The notes beneath the pieces are model-generated. The model had not been told where the DNA came from, searched no databases, and saw only the letters and a program-made list of their open reading frames with translations. From Paenibacillus crassostreae (GTDB taxonomy: Bacteria; Bacillota; Bacilli; Paenibacillales; Paenibacillaceae): a stretch of DNA of 64,000 nt. The DNA is taken from contig NZ_CP017770.1 in assembly GCF_001857945.1 (NCBI RefSeq), positions 3,100,001 to 3,164,000 of the forward strand, given 5' to 3'. The position numbers and the translations under genes are program-made. This document shows, one piece after another, positions 8,210-17,348 of this stretch (its first letter is position 1; the number at the start of each line of letters is the position of its first letter).

Positions 8210-10315
8210 ATGGAACATACAAGTATTATCCTGTATTGCAATAGCGAGATATCATATATAGAAGAATGTATCAATAGCATCCGGTCATTCACGGAACCTG
8301 GTACTTATGAGATTATAGCAATTGTGAACTCCAACGCTAGTGAAGAATCTATAGATTGGTTTACTGAGCAGACGGATATCGTAATATCTTCTTGCAAAGA
8401 TAATGCCAAGTTGCAAGAAGCGTGGAACGGAGTCATCCACATTTCCAGAGGCGATCAAATCGTATTCTTACATTCTAATACAGTCGTTACGGAGAACTGG
8501 TTGACGAATTTAATGCAATGTTTGTTTGTGTCAGAAGATATAGCGGTTGTTGGCCCATTAACAAATTATTTCACAGGTGATAATCAGATGATTGATGCTG
8601 ATTATTCTACAATGAATGATTTACTGATATTTGCAAATGAACAGTATCGAAATGGACTAGTGAATGGATTTTTTGAGAAAAAACTAGTTATTTCTGACTT
8701 CTGTTTTTTAATAAAAAGGTCAGCCTTGAACAAGGTAGGGCCCTTAGATGAAGAGTTGGAACCGAAATCTTTCATGAAAGATTATTGTTTGCGTCTACTT
8801 GAAGCGGGTTATAAAAGTGCGTTATGTAAAAGTGTGTATGTTCACCATTACAGTCAGTTACAAGAAAATAATAGTGGAGCACCATTATTTTATGATAAAT
8901 GGTCCTTCGATCCACAATCAACTCTTCCAGCAATGGACTTGCTTGCTCAGTTGAAACCAAAGGGACAAACACAGCGGATTTTGATGGTTGGCTGCGGGTG
9001 TGGCTCGTCACTTATGAAATTATCAAATCTATATCCTGAGGCAGAAGTTTATGGGATTGAAACGGATGATGTTCAGAGGTACCTAGCTAGTCTAGTGGGA
9101 GATGTAGGCCTGGGTTCATTTTCTGAACAACTTAGTCGATTTGAAAGAAGAAGTTTTGATCATATTCTAGTGACACCGCAATTCTTTGAAGCCAGTCATC
9201 CACTTAAGTCTTTGAAATTAATGCTTGATTATTTACATGAAGATGGCGAATTTATTATTGAACTAGCGAATAATCGTTCTTGTGAAGCATTTAGGATCCT
9301 TTTTTCGGAAGAGGTTACGAGTAAGCATTACGGACTTCAGCCAAGCCTATCCGATATATCAATATTTATTGAGAATAATAGTTTTTATCAACCAACTGTA
9401 GCAACTTTTGAAAAGCCCTTAGATGATAGAGATATTGCGCTGTTTAATCAAACCAAATCATTAATGAGTCCTGTGGTACAGCAACAATTTCACATTTCTA
9501 AGTTTATTATGGTAGCTAGACGATTGCCCGAGACTTCGTTGCTCCATACGTTATTTAACGATTTGATTACTGCATATACTGAAGAAAAATTAGAACGTAT
9601 TTTGCAATATTATCCAAGTCCTAATGTGAAGGCAATAGAAATCTACAATGGTCCGGCTATTCCATTACTTAATCTTTTGGCAATTGAGAGTCTTGAACGA
9701 AAAAAATATGATGATGCCCTATTATATTTGAACAAAGCCTATGAGCTTGAACCGATGGATTCAAGTACGCTATTCAATTTAGGAACTCTAACTTATGTAC
9801 TTGGTGATACAGAAGATTCTCTTCGTTGGTTGAAGCAAGTGCATGACAAAAACGAAGAGGTACAACAATGGATTATTAAAATGGAAGTAGAGATCTCTCA
9901 GAAATCTGAAGATTTAAAACTACTAAAGTTGCTATTACTTAGAGTTGAATATAACGTGGAACGGGAAAATAATATTACAGAAATATCAGAACGATTACGT
10001 AACAAGATAGTAAGGGTAGAGGATGTATTGAGTATTGTGGAGGATGACATCATAGACAAAAGTAATACATTAAATCTTGTCGCGGTCCACTGCTATCAGA
10101 AAGACCAATCCGAACCAGCAGTGACTTTACTAAATAAATCACTAGAATATGATCCGGATTTTGAACCTACGATTCTTCACCTTGCTTTTGTTCATATCCA
10201 AAACGGAAATTTGGATAGGGCTTATCACTATTTGAAATCTGCCAATAAGCAAACTCCGGCAATTTATGAATGGCTTCAGAAAGTTAAACATTCTCTTGAC
10301 GAAGGGGTACAATGA
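8210..10315 (+). CDS. Degenerate GT2 - methyltransferase-like - TPR protein (copy 3)
   Basis: 701 residues, with AAAGGGG upstream of the ATG. It is collinear with the two upstream paralogues, but key residues are replaced. The VVDNNSTDGT motif reads AIVNSNASEES, so Asp39 is lost. The metal-binding NND reads HSN (88-90). The NVGFPKGCNQG loop reads DNAKLQEAWNG. Motif I of the methyltransferase (VGCGCGSS, near residue 257) survives, but the LPDVLEHL region reads VTPQFFEAS and the HLRFFT motif is absent. The TPR part is expanded (about 480-560 and 600-700). The frame is fully open over 2.1 kb, so the protein is probably selected for something other than GT catalysis, such as acceptor binding or scaffolding (inference). 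Confidence 0.82.
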   Translation: MEHTSIILYCNSEISYIEECINSIRSFTEPGTYEIIAIVNSNASEESIDWFTEQTDIVISSCKDNAKLQEAWNGVIHISRGDQIVFLHSNTVVTENWLTNLMQCLFVSEDIAVVGPLTNYFTGDNQMIDADYSTMNDLLIFANEQYRNGLVNGFFEKKLVISDFCFLIKRSALNKVGPLDEELEPKSFMKDYCLRLLEAGYKSALCKSVYVHHYSQLQENNSGAPLFYDKWSFDPQSTLPAMDLLAQLKPKGQTQRILMVGCGCGSSLMKLSNLYPEAEVYGIETDDVQRYLASLVGDVGLGSFSEQLSRFERRSFDHILVTPQFFEASHPLKSLKLMLDYLHEDGEFIIELANNRSCEAFRILFSEEVTSKHYGLQPSLSDISIFIENNSFYQPTVATFEKPLDDRDIALFNQTKSLMSPVVQQQFHISKFIMVARRLPETSLLHTLFNDLITAYTEEKLERILQYYPSPNVKAIEIYNGPAIPLLNLLAIESLERKKYDDALLYLNKAYELEPMDSSTLFNLGTLTYVLGDTEDSLRWLKQVHDKNEEVQQWIIKMEVEISQKSEDLKLLKLLLLRVEYNVERENNITEISERLRNKIVRVEDVLSIVEDDIIDKSNTLNLVAVHCYQKDQSEPAVTLLNKSLEYDPDFEPTILHLAFVHIQNGNLDRAYHYLKSANKQTPAIYEWLQKVKHSLDEGVQ

Positions 10316-10369
10316 TTAGAACTGTTTGCATAGTTGATAAGGACATTTCTAATATGAAAGGTGACTAAG

Positions 10370-13192
10370 ATGGCGATAGATGATATTAGAGTTAGTGTGA
10401 TTATGCCAATGTATAATGTTCAGGAGTATATTGCAGAATCTATTGAATCAGTTTTAATGCAGTCGATGGGTGACTTTGAATTAATAATTATTGACGATAA
10501 TTCTTTAGACCAAAGCTATGAGATTGCATCTGCATATGCAAAACAAGACAAACGGATCATTTTGCTGAAACAGGAAATTGTAAAAGGGCCATCTGCAGCA
10601 AGGAATCATGGATTGCAATGGGCTAAAGGGAAATATATTTTCTTTATTGATGCAGATGATTTAATTACCCAAAATGCTTTGGAATTGTTAATGGAGACTG
10701 CGGTAAGAGAACAAGCTGATTTGGTCGTCGGACACCATGAGATGTTTAACAGTCAAATGAAAGAACTAGCTTGGATATTTGGTAACTTTCCTCGCTTGAA
10801 GGAAAAGGGACATAAGGATATCGTTACCCACCCTGAGTTGTTTCAAATTCCATATTGTTGGGGGAAGCTTTTCAAGAAAGATTTATTGAAGGATAACAGT
10901 TTCCCTGAAAATATTAATTTTGGCGAAGACCAAGTGTTTATAACACGGGCTTATTTGAAGGCAGAGAAGATATATTTATTAGATTTAGTGCTGTATCACT
11001 ACAGAAAAAGAGAAGGACAGATTACACAGCCTACTCACTTTGTGCCAGAGAATTACTTATCAGATATTATTCAGGTGTTTAAATTGGTGGAGAAACAATT
11101 CCAGAATTGGGATGGAAATGATCATACCAGGAATGAACTTTATGCATATTATCTTGACAGCTATTTATTTCGAAATTTATTCAGCTTTTTAGCAAACGGC
11201 TTGCTTAGTGATCATGTTCCTACGCAATTATCGGTCTTGCGACAATATCAAGAATGGCTTCATTCGATGGAACCGGATATTTTTATTCGTATTAGTGACG
11301 GTCTGAAAGATATCAACGTCAGAATCGGAAAAATGAAATCTATTTTTGATGAAGAGGTACAAGAAGTTTGTGAGGGATTGGTTAAGCTTGTTAAAATTAA
11401 GATGCCAGACCACAGTAATTGTAATTCTCTTCAAGCGATCTCAAGTGGAATTCCGATAATAACAATACAGACAGTGGCCTATAATGTTGAGAAGTATATA
11501 AGGGAATGTGCTGAGAGTGTGTTGAATCAGACGTTTACCAACTTTGAATGGTTAGTCATCGACAATGGCTCTACTGATAAGACTGGAGAAATACTAAAGG
11601 AATATGCACTAAAAGATAGCAGAATAAAATTATTTAAAAGTGAAAGAAATAGCATTATAAATAATGAAGATTTGCATCCGGAGTTTGTTGAATCTATCAA
11701 TAATCTTCAATCAAAATATTGGTGTGTACTGGATAGTGATGATTATCTTCATGTTGATTTTTTAAAAGAACTTTATAGTACTGCAGAAAAATATAATGCC
11801 GATATAGCTGTGGCGGGAACTGAAAAGTTTTATGAGGGCGATGTCCAACCGCGAGAGACACGTCGGTGCCCAGATTTATATGCAGAAGATATTAGTCAAT
11901 TGGGAGATGTGTTTCCTGAAATCTATTTTATGTTCAGCGTTGAATGGGGAAAGTTGGTAAAGGTCTCCTTGTTGATGGAACTATTGGAGTATAGACGGAA
12001 CCATTCCAAAATGCTGAAGCATGCCGATGATACATTGTTTTCTATGGAAATGTTGAGGTTCACCAATTCTGTAGTAGGAGTTAATAAAACTCTTCACCAT
12101 TATAGAATTAGACAAAATTCGTATTACCATTCACAAATTGATAAGGATCGTTACCTTGATTATGTTCTGATTTATCAGAACATGAAGGAACTCTTAGAAG
12201 GCTGGAATAAACTGAGTGAGAGAAATTTTAATTTTATTGTAGAGAAAATGTTTTTTTCAATACAAGTTTGTTTAGAGATTACATCTAAATCAGAAAGTGT
12301 CCACATAGAAGATAAGCTCAAGGGTATAGAGTTGATTTTAACTAATGAGGTTTTAGTTGAAGTGTTTACAGAGAAAAATCTACTCTCTCACTTATTTTCG
12401 ATAGTAGAAAAGGCGATGGACTTAATAATTGGAAAATATAAAAACGAACCATTACCAATTTTATTAACAAACTATGTGTATAGATTATTTACAGCAATTC
12501 AAATGGTTAATTCTAGTGAGGGGAATAAACAAAATGCATTTTTACTATATATGTCATCTATATGTGATAAAAATAATACAACTTGCTTTGGAGTAATGTT
12601 CTTATACCCCTTTTTGTCGAGTGTAAGGAATAATTACTTTTTACATCTTGAAAAAAACAATATCCATAGCCAATTCTTGGCATCAAATGCACTCATCCTA
12701 AGAGAAATTGTTAATTCCCGGTTCGATAAAGCAATAGAGTTATGCGATGAGAAAGTGGGGAATCCGGATTATGACTTGTTAAAAGAAGAACTCAAACAAT
12801 TAAGTCCACAGATAGAAATAGAGGTAATAGAAAAGATGAATTCACATATTTCTGAACTTATTGATAACAATAATTATGACGAAGCTATTGATCTTTTATT
12901 TAATGTTCTTGAGGTTTGTCCCTTAAATAGGAAAGCTTTACTGTATAAGTTGCAGCTATTAATGGAGAACGATGATTTAATCACAGCAGTTGAAACAGCA
13001 GAGGTGTTAAAAGTTTTTTATTCTGACGATTGTGATGTTTTAGTTATAGTGGCTCGCACCTTAGAGGGAGCGGGACTAAAACAACAAGCAAGGGAAATAT
13101 GGTATGAAGCTTTGGATATCTGTGTTGATAATACAAAAAGAATGGAAATAGCAAGAGAACTTCAGAGTAATATGGGAGATGGTAAACTGTGA
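10370..13192 (+). CDS. Double-GT2 glycosyltransferase with C-terminal TPR-like region
   Basis: 940 residues from the ATG at 10370 (AAAGGTGA site); a GTG at 10361 lies in that site. Two GT-A domains are present. The first (about 5-230) has VIMPMYNV, IIDDNSLD and FIDADD. The second (about 355-600) has IQTVAYNV, VIDNGSTDKTG and VLDSDD. Both DxD motifs look intact, so the chain may add two sugars, or alternate them as in two-domain polysaccharide synthases. The C-terminal 120 residues are helical and TPR-like (NNYDEAIDLLFNVLEVCP). Its stop overlaps the rfbF-like start (GTGA at 13189-13192), so the two are translationally coupled. Confidence 0.83.
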   Translation: MAIDDIRVSVIMPMYNVQEYIAESIESVLMQSMGDFELIIIDDNSLDQSYEIASAYAKQDKRIILLKQEIVKGPSAARNHGLQWAKGKYIFFIDADDLITQNALELLMETAVREQADLVVGHHEMFNSQMKELAWIFGNFPRLKEKGHKDIVTHPELFQIPYCWGKLFKKDLLKDNSFPENINFGEDQVFITRAYLKAEKIYLLDLVLYHYRKREGQITQPTHFVPENYLSDIIQVFKLVEKQFQNWDGNDHTRNELYAYYLDSYLFRNLFSFLANGLLSDHVPTQLSVLRQYQEWLHSMEPDIFIRISDGLKDINVRIGKMKSIFDEEVQEVCEGLVKLVKIKMPDHSNCNSLQAISSGIPIITIQTVAYNVEKYIRECAESVLNQTFTNFEWLVIDNGSTDKTGEILKEYALKDSRIKLFKSERNSIINNEDLHPEFVESINNLQSKYWCVLDSDDYLHVDFLKELYSTAEKYNADIAVAGTEKFYEGDVQPRETRRCPDLYAEDISQLGDVFPEIYFMFSVEWGKLVKVSLLMELLEYRRNHSKMLKHADDTLFSMEMLRFTNSVVGVNKTLHHYRIRQNSYYHSQIDKDRYLDYVLIYQNMKELLEGWNKLSERNFNFIVEKMFFSIQVCLEITSKSESVHIEDKLKGIELILTNEVLVEVFTEKNLLSHLFSIVEKAMDLIIGKYKNEPLPILLTNYVYRLFTAIQMVNSSEGNKQNAFLLYMSSICDKNNTTCFGVMFLYPFLSSVRNNYFLHLEKNNIHSQFLASNALILREIVNSRFDKAIELCDEKVGNPDYDLLKEELKQLSPQIEIEVIEKMNSHISELIDNNNYDEAIDLLFNVLEVCPLNRKALLYKLQLLMENDDLITAVETAEVLKVFYSDDCDVLVIVARTLEGAGLKQQAREIWYEALDICVDNTKRMEIARELQSNMGDGKL

Positions 13193-13965
13193 AAGTTGTG
13201 ATTTTAGCTGGTGGATATGGTACTAGAATAAGCGAAGAAAGTCATTTAAAACCAAAACCGATGATTGAAATTGGTGACAAACCAATCTTGTGGCATATTA
13301 TGAAAAATTATAGTTATTATGGATACAATGATTTTGTGATTTGTTTGGGATATAAAGGCTATATAATAAAAGAGTTTTTTGCTGATTACTATCTTCATGC
13401 CTCAGATGTTACCTTCGACTTCGCTAATGAAAATCTTTTTACAATTCATAATAATGTCTCTGAGCCATGGCGTGTAACTCTGGTAGATACAGGACTGGAC
13501 ACTATGACAGGGGGGAGAATTAAAAGAATTAAAAAGTATGTCAGTGACGAACGATTTATGTTGACATATGGTGATGGGGTCTCTGATATTAATATTAGTG
13601 ATTTGGAGAATTACCATATACAAAAAGGTGGATTTGTTACAATGACAGCTATTCAACCAGGTGGTCGGTTCGGTGTACTAGATATTGAGGAGGGAACGAA
13701 TCGAGTTGAACGATTTGCAGAAAAATCCAAGGAAGACGGAGGTTGGATTAATGGCGGTTTTATGGTGATTGAACCTGATATCTTTGATTATATTGATGAT
13801 GACAATACTGTATTTGAAAGTAATACATTAACTAAAGTAGCCAACGAGGGCAAATTGGATGCTTATAAGCATTATGGTTTTTGGCAGTGTATGGATACTC
13901 AACGCGACAAAGGTATTTTGGAGAATCTCTGGAGAGCAGGGAATGCCCCATGGAAGATATGGTAA
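13189..13965 (+). CDS. rfbF: Glucose-1-phosphate cytidylyltransferase
   Basis: 258 residues, typical for RfbF. It makes CDP-glucose from CTP and glucose-1-phosphate. The N-terminus has the sugar-nucleotidyltransferase signature LAGGYGTR (6-13) followed by KPKPMIEIGDKP. The body keeps family features such as VDTGLDTMTGGRIKR, LTYGDGVSD and NGGFMVIEP. The start is GTG, overlapping the previous stop by 4 bp. CDP-glucose normally leads to 3,6-dideoxyhexoses through RfbG, but no clear rfbG is adjacent. The next gene is an SDR that looks more like UDP-xylose synthase, so the CDP-sugar pathway here is unresolved. Confidence 0.92.
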   Translation: MKVVILAGGYGTRISEESHLKPKPMIEIGDKPILWHIMKNYSYYGYNDFVICLGYKGYIIKEFFADYYLHASDVTFDFANENLFTIHNNVSEPWRVTLVDTGLDTMTGGRIKRIKKYVSDERFMLTYGDGVSDINISDLENYHIQKGGFVTMTAIQPGGRFGVLDIEEGTNRVERFAEKSKEDGGWINGGFMVIEPDIFDYIDDDNTVFESNTLTKVANEGKLDAYKHYGFWQCMDTQRDKGILENLWRAGNAPWKIW

Positions 13966-13999
13966 TAGTTTGTATCAAATATAATAGAGGTGAAATCTC

Positions 14000-15088
14000 A
14001 TGCAAATATCTATGATAACTCAACAAGATATGAAGTTAATATATGACAACTTAACTCCATTTGATAAATCCCAATTGAACGGCAGAACGATATTGGTTAC
14101 AGGTTTTGCTGGATCATTAGGGTATTCACTGATTCACTTTTTTGCGATATATGGAGAACAACTCGGAATTAAGAAGGTATATGGAATAGATAATTATATG
14201 TTCGGACATCCAAGATGGGTTCAACGTATCTTAGGTAATACATTATTTGATCTTCGCGAAATGGATATAGTCACATGTGATCTCAATTTTGCAGAACAAG
14301 CAGATCTAATTTTCCATATGGCTTCTCTTGCATCTCCGGTGTTTTACAGGAAACATCCAATTGAAACTATAGATGCAGATGTAGCTGGACTTCGTAGATT
14401 ATTGGATTATTATAAAAATAAGAAGTTGAAAGGCTTGTTATTCTATTCCAGTAGTGAAGGGTATGGAGATCCTCATCCTTCCCAAATTCCCACACCAGAA
14501 AGTTATTGGGGGAACGTCAATACTGTTGGACCTAGAGCATGCTACGATGAGTCTAAGCGTTTTGGGGAAACACTGTGCTATAATTTCGCTCGTGAATTTA
14601 ATATGCCGATTACAGTGGTACGTCCATTCAACAACTACGGTCCAGGAATGCGAATTAATGACCAAAGGGTTGTAGCTGATTTTGCTAAGGCAGTGATGAA
14701 TCAGGAAAATATAATCATTTATTCTGATGGTAAACCAACGAGGACATTTGATTATATAGCTGATGCAACAATCGGCTATATTAAATGTGCGCTTTATGGA
14801 AGATTTGAGGTATTTAATATTGGTTCTAATTATCCTGAAATTACCATCCTAGAATTAGCACAGTTATATCAAAGTATAGGAAAAAAACAATTCAACTATA
14901 ATGAAAATATAATATTCAAAGAACATAGTGATAAAGAATATTTGGTTGATAATCCTAATCGACGATGTCCAGATATAACAAAGGCGCAAGAATTGCTTCA
15001 ATATAAGCCTCAAATCCACATTGAAACAGGAATTGAACGTTATTTAGAATATTTAAAAAACAGTGATAGGGATGAATATGAATGGTAG
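14000..15088 (+). CDS. SDR-family nucleotide-sugar epimerase/dehydratase (UXS-like)
   Basis: 362 residues, extended SDR fold. It has the Rossmann motif GFAGSLG (35-41), SSSEGYGDP in the active-site strand, and the catalytic YxxxK as CYDESKR near residue 180. PRACYDESKR, FNNYGPGMRINDQRVV and RTFDYIADA are characteristic of UDP-glucuronate decarboxylase (UDP-xylose synthase). A UDP-glucose dehydrogenase-like gene at 18554 could supply UDP-glucuronate, but the immediate neighbour rfbF makes CDP-glucose, so a CDP-sugar substrate is also possible. The ribosome binding site is AGAGGTGA, and the gene overlaps the next start by 7 bp. Confidence 0.82.
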   Translation: MQISMITQQDMKLIYDNLTPFDKSQLNGRTILVTGFAGSLGYSLIHFFAIYGEQLGIKKVYGIDNYMFGHPRWVQRILGNTLFDLREMDIVTCDLNFAEQADLIFHMASLASPVFYRKHPIETIDADVAGLRRLLDYYKNKKLKGLLFYSSSEGYGDPHPSQIPTPESYWGNVNTVGPRACYDESKRFGETLCYNFAREFNMPITVVRPFNNYGPGMRINDQRVVADFAKAVMNQENIIIYSDGKPTRTFDYIADATIGYIKCALYGRFEVFNIGSNYPEITILELAQLYQSIGKKQFNYNENIIFKEHSDKEYLVDNPNRRCPDITKAQELLQYKPQIHIETGIERYLEYLKNSDRDEYEW

Positions 15089-16212
15089 AGGGAACGTTGC
15101 AAGAGTTGCTGACCAGGGAGCAAAATCCGTTGGAATTACTTCTGAAAAAATCGTCTATTATATTGAAGGATAAAGATAAGAAAATTGTGCTTTTCGGTGC
15201 AGGTAACGTTGGAAAATTTTATTTACAATGGTTTAGAAAATATGGATTAGACGATAGGTTATATTTTTGTGACAATAACCCTCAAAAGTGGGGAGAGATT
15301 TATAATAATATCCCCATCATAAGTCCTAATGAATTAAAAGAAGGGATATCTGAAAGTTATATTATAATTACTTCGTTAGATTATGGGGATGACATTTTCC
15401 TTCAGTTAACAAACAACGGACTTGGAGGAAACTTAGTAGATTCATTAGCACATAAGTTAATAAAGGATCTCTTTTCTTTTTCGAATTATGAAGATTATTA
15501 TAACGTAATTAAGGATAATCTCAGTGGATTCGAGGAAGTGTTCAGGAGTCTTTCTGACTCTTTATCTAAAGAAGTGTTTATGGAAAGACTAAATTACTGT
15601 ATCACTATGGATCCAAAATATCTTATTCATCTGAAAAGTGATAGTCCTCAATACTTTGAATCTGGGATCATTAGTCTTTCAAAAAATGAAGTGTTTATCG
15701 ATGGAGGAGCTTTTATTGGTGATACTGCAGAAGAGTTTATTAAACAGACAAAAGGTGAGTTTATAAAAATATACTCATTTGAACCGGAGGAAACTAAACA
15801 CAAGGAATTCCTAACTAGAACTTCAAATTCAAGTAATGTTGAACTTGTACCTTATGGCCTTTGGAGCTGTAAGGATGAACTTCAATTTGAGGCAAAAGAT
15901 AGCACGGACAGTGGATTAAGCGAATTTGGGAATGTGAAAGTCCCAGTAATCTCTATTGATGAATTTCTTGATGGAAAACCAACTACTTTTATAAAAATGG
16001 ATATAGAAGGGTCGGAGTATGAAGCTCTATTAGGAGCAGAAATGACAATAAAGAAATTTAAGCCGAAGCTTGCGATTTGTGTGTATCATAATCTGTTAGA
16101 TGTTATTGAAATCCCAAAATATCTGAAGAAAATTGTACCTGAGTACAAGTTATATTTTCGACATTATGGGAACGATGGAACCGAGACTATTTGTTATGCA
16201 GTAGTAGATTGA
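15082..16212 (+). CDS. FkbM family methyltransferase with N-terminal Rossmann-like module (copy 1)
   Basis: 376 residues. Residues about 33-110 form a Rossmann-like module (VLFGAGNVGK ... FCDNNPQKWG) seen in sugar-modifying proteins. Residues about 200-370 are an FkbM-type SAM methyltransferase with IDGGAFIGDT near 206, YSFEPE and IKMDIEGSEYEAL near 303. FkbM enzymes O-methylate small molecules and sugars. The next gene is a clear tandem paralogue. Together they suggest methylation of one or two glycan hydroxyls, with the acceptor unknown. The start overlaps the upstream SDR gene by 7 bp. Confidence 0.85.
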   Translation: MVEGTLQELLTREQNPLELLLKKSSIILKDKDKKIVLFGAGNVGKFYLQWFRKYGLDDRLYFCDNNPQKWGEIYNNIPIISPNELKEGISESYIIITSLDYGDDIFLQLTNNGLGGNLVDSLAHKLIKDLFSFSNYEDYYNVIKDNLSGFEEVFRSLSDSLSKEVFMERLNYCITMDPKYLIHLKSDSPQYFESGIISLSKNEVFIDGGAFIGDTAEEFIKQTKGEFIKIYSFEPEETKHKEFLTRTSNSSNVELVPYGLWSCKDELQFEAKDSTDSGLSEFGNVKVPVISIDEFLDGKPTTFIKMDIEGSEYEALLGAEMTIKKFKPKLAICVYHNLLDVIEIPKYLKKIVPEYKLYFRHYGNDGTETICYAVVD

Positions 16213-16227
16213 GGGGTTGATAAAAAA

Positions 16228-17328
16228 ATGGAAAATGAATTTTCGCTAGATATGTTAGTCAAGGAACCAACTGACGTTAGGCTATTGAAAGAATTAAACA
16301 CGTTAAGACCAATTGATAAACCAATTATTTTGTTTGGTGCAGGTTCATGGGGTATTTATTATTTAAATACAATCAAAAAATATTTTAGCAAAATTTTATT
16401 TTGTGATAATAACCCCGAAAAATGGGGGACTACATTAGAAGGGTTTCCTGTTATCAGTTTTGATGAGTTGAAGAATATCTATAGTAATAGTTTCATAACC
16501 ATTACATCGTTAGACTTTTATGATCAAATTCTTGAACAATTAGAAGAAAACCATTTGCAAGAACGTATCTTGATATCGTTAGAGGGCTTTATAGATCCAG
16601 ATTTTAATGATTATTTTAATACCGTAAAGAATAATGAACACCAATTCAAAAAGGCTTATGATATTCTTTCTGATGATAAGTCCAAACAAATTTTTTGTGA
16701 TAGGATTAATTGTTGTATCACCGCTGATAAGAAATATCTGATTCCATTGCGGAGTACATCGCCCCAGTACTTTGAGTCTGAAATTATTTCACTAACAGAT
16801 GAGGAAATATTTATCGATGGTGGGGCGTATATAGGAGATACGGTGGAGATCTTTCTAAAACAAACAAATGAGATTTTTAAAAAGATATACTCCTTTGAAC
16901 CCGAAAAAACAAAGCATGAGGAATTTTTGCGGAAATTCTCGGGGTATCATAATATTGAACTATATCCGCATGGGCTTTGGAGTGAAAGGGGAGTTTTGCG
17001 ATTTAATGCTGTAGATGACGGTTCCAGCGGGGTAAATAAGGATGGGGATACAGATATCACAGTAGTATCTATTGATGATGTACTTAATGGAAAACCAGTG
17101 ACGTATATAAAAATGGATATAGAGGGAGCAGAACTCGAGGCACTAAAAGGGGCTCAAAACACTATAAAAAGGCATAAGCCAAAGTTGGCTATATGTATTT
17201 ATCACAAACCCTTGGATTTAGTGGAAATACCATTGTTTATAAAACAACTTGTTCCTGAATACAAAATCTATATAAGGCATTACAACATCAATATATTCGA
17301 AACTGTGTGTTATGCGGTAGTAGAGTAG
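16228..17328 (+). CDS. FkbM family methyltransferase with N-terminal Rossmann-like module (copy 2)
   Basis: 366 residues, collinear with copy 1 and starting 15 bp after it. It has ILFGAGSWGIYYL, FCDNNPEKWG, IDGGAYIGDT, YSFEPEKTKHEEF and IKMDIEGAELEAL. The SAM-binding and catalytic-core motifs are intact in both copies, and both end in ICYAVV/VCYAVV. This fits tandem duplication followed by divergence, with each copy perhaps methylating a different position or residue. The ribosome binding site GAGGGGTTG is well spaced. Confidence 0.85.
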   Translation: MENEFSLDMLVKEPTDVRLLKELNTLRPIDKPIILFGAGSWGIYYLNTIKKYFSKILFCDNNPEKWGTTLEGFPVISFDELKNIYSNSFITITSLDFYDQILEQLEENHLQERILISLEGFIDPDFNDYFNTVKNNEHQFKKAYDILSDDKSKQIFCDRINCCITADKKYLIPLRSTSPQYFESEIISLTDEEIFIDGGAYIGDTVEIFLKQTNEIFKKIYSFEPEKTKHEEFLRKFSGYHNIELYPHGLWSERGVLRFNAVDDGSSGVNKDGDTDITVVSIDDVLNGKPVTYIKMDIEGAELEALKGAQNTIKRHKPKLAICIYHKPLDLVEIPLFIKQLVPEYKIYIRHYNINIFETVCYAVVE

Positions 17329-17348
17329 AATAAGGGAGTGATTGATAC

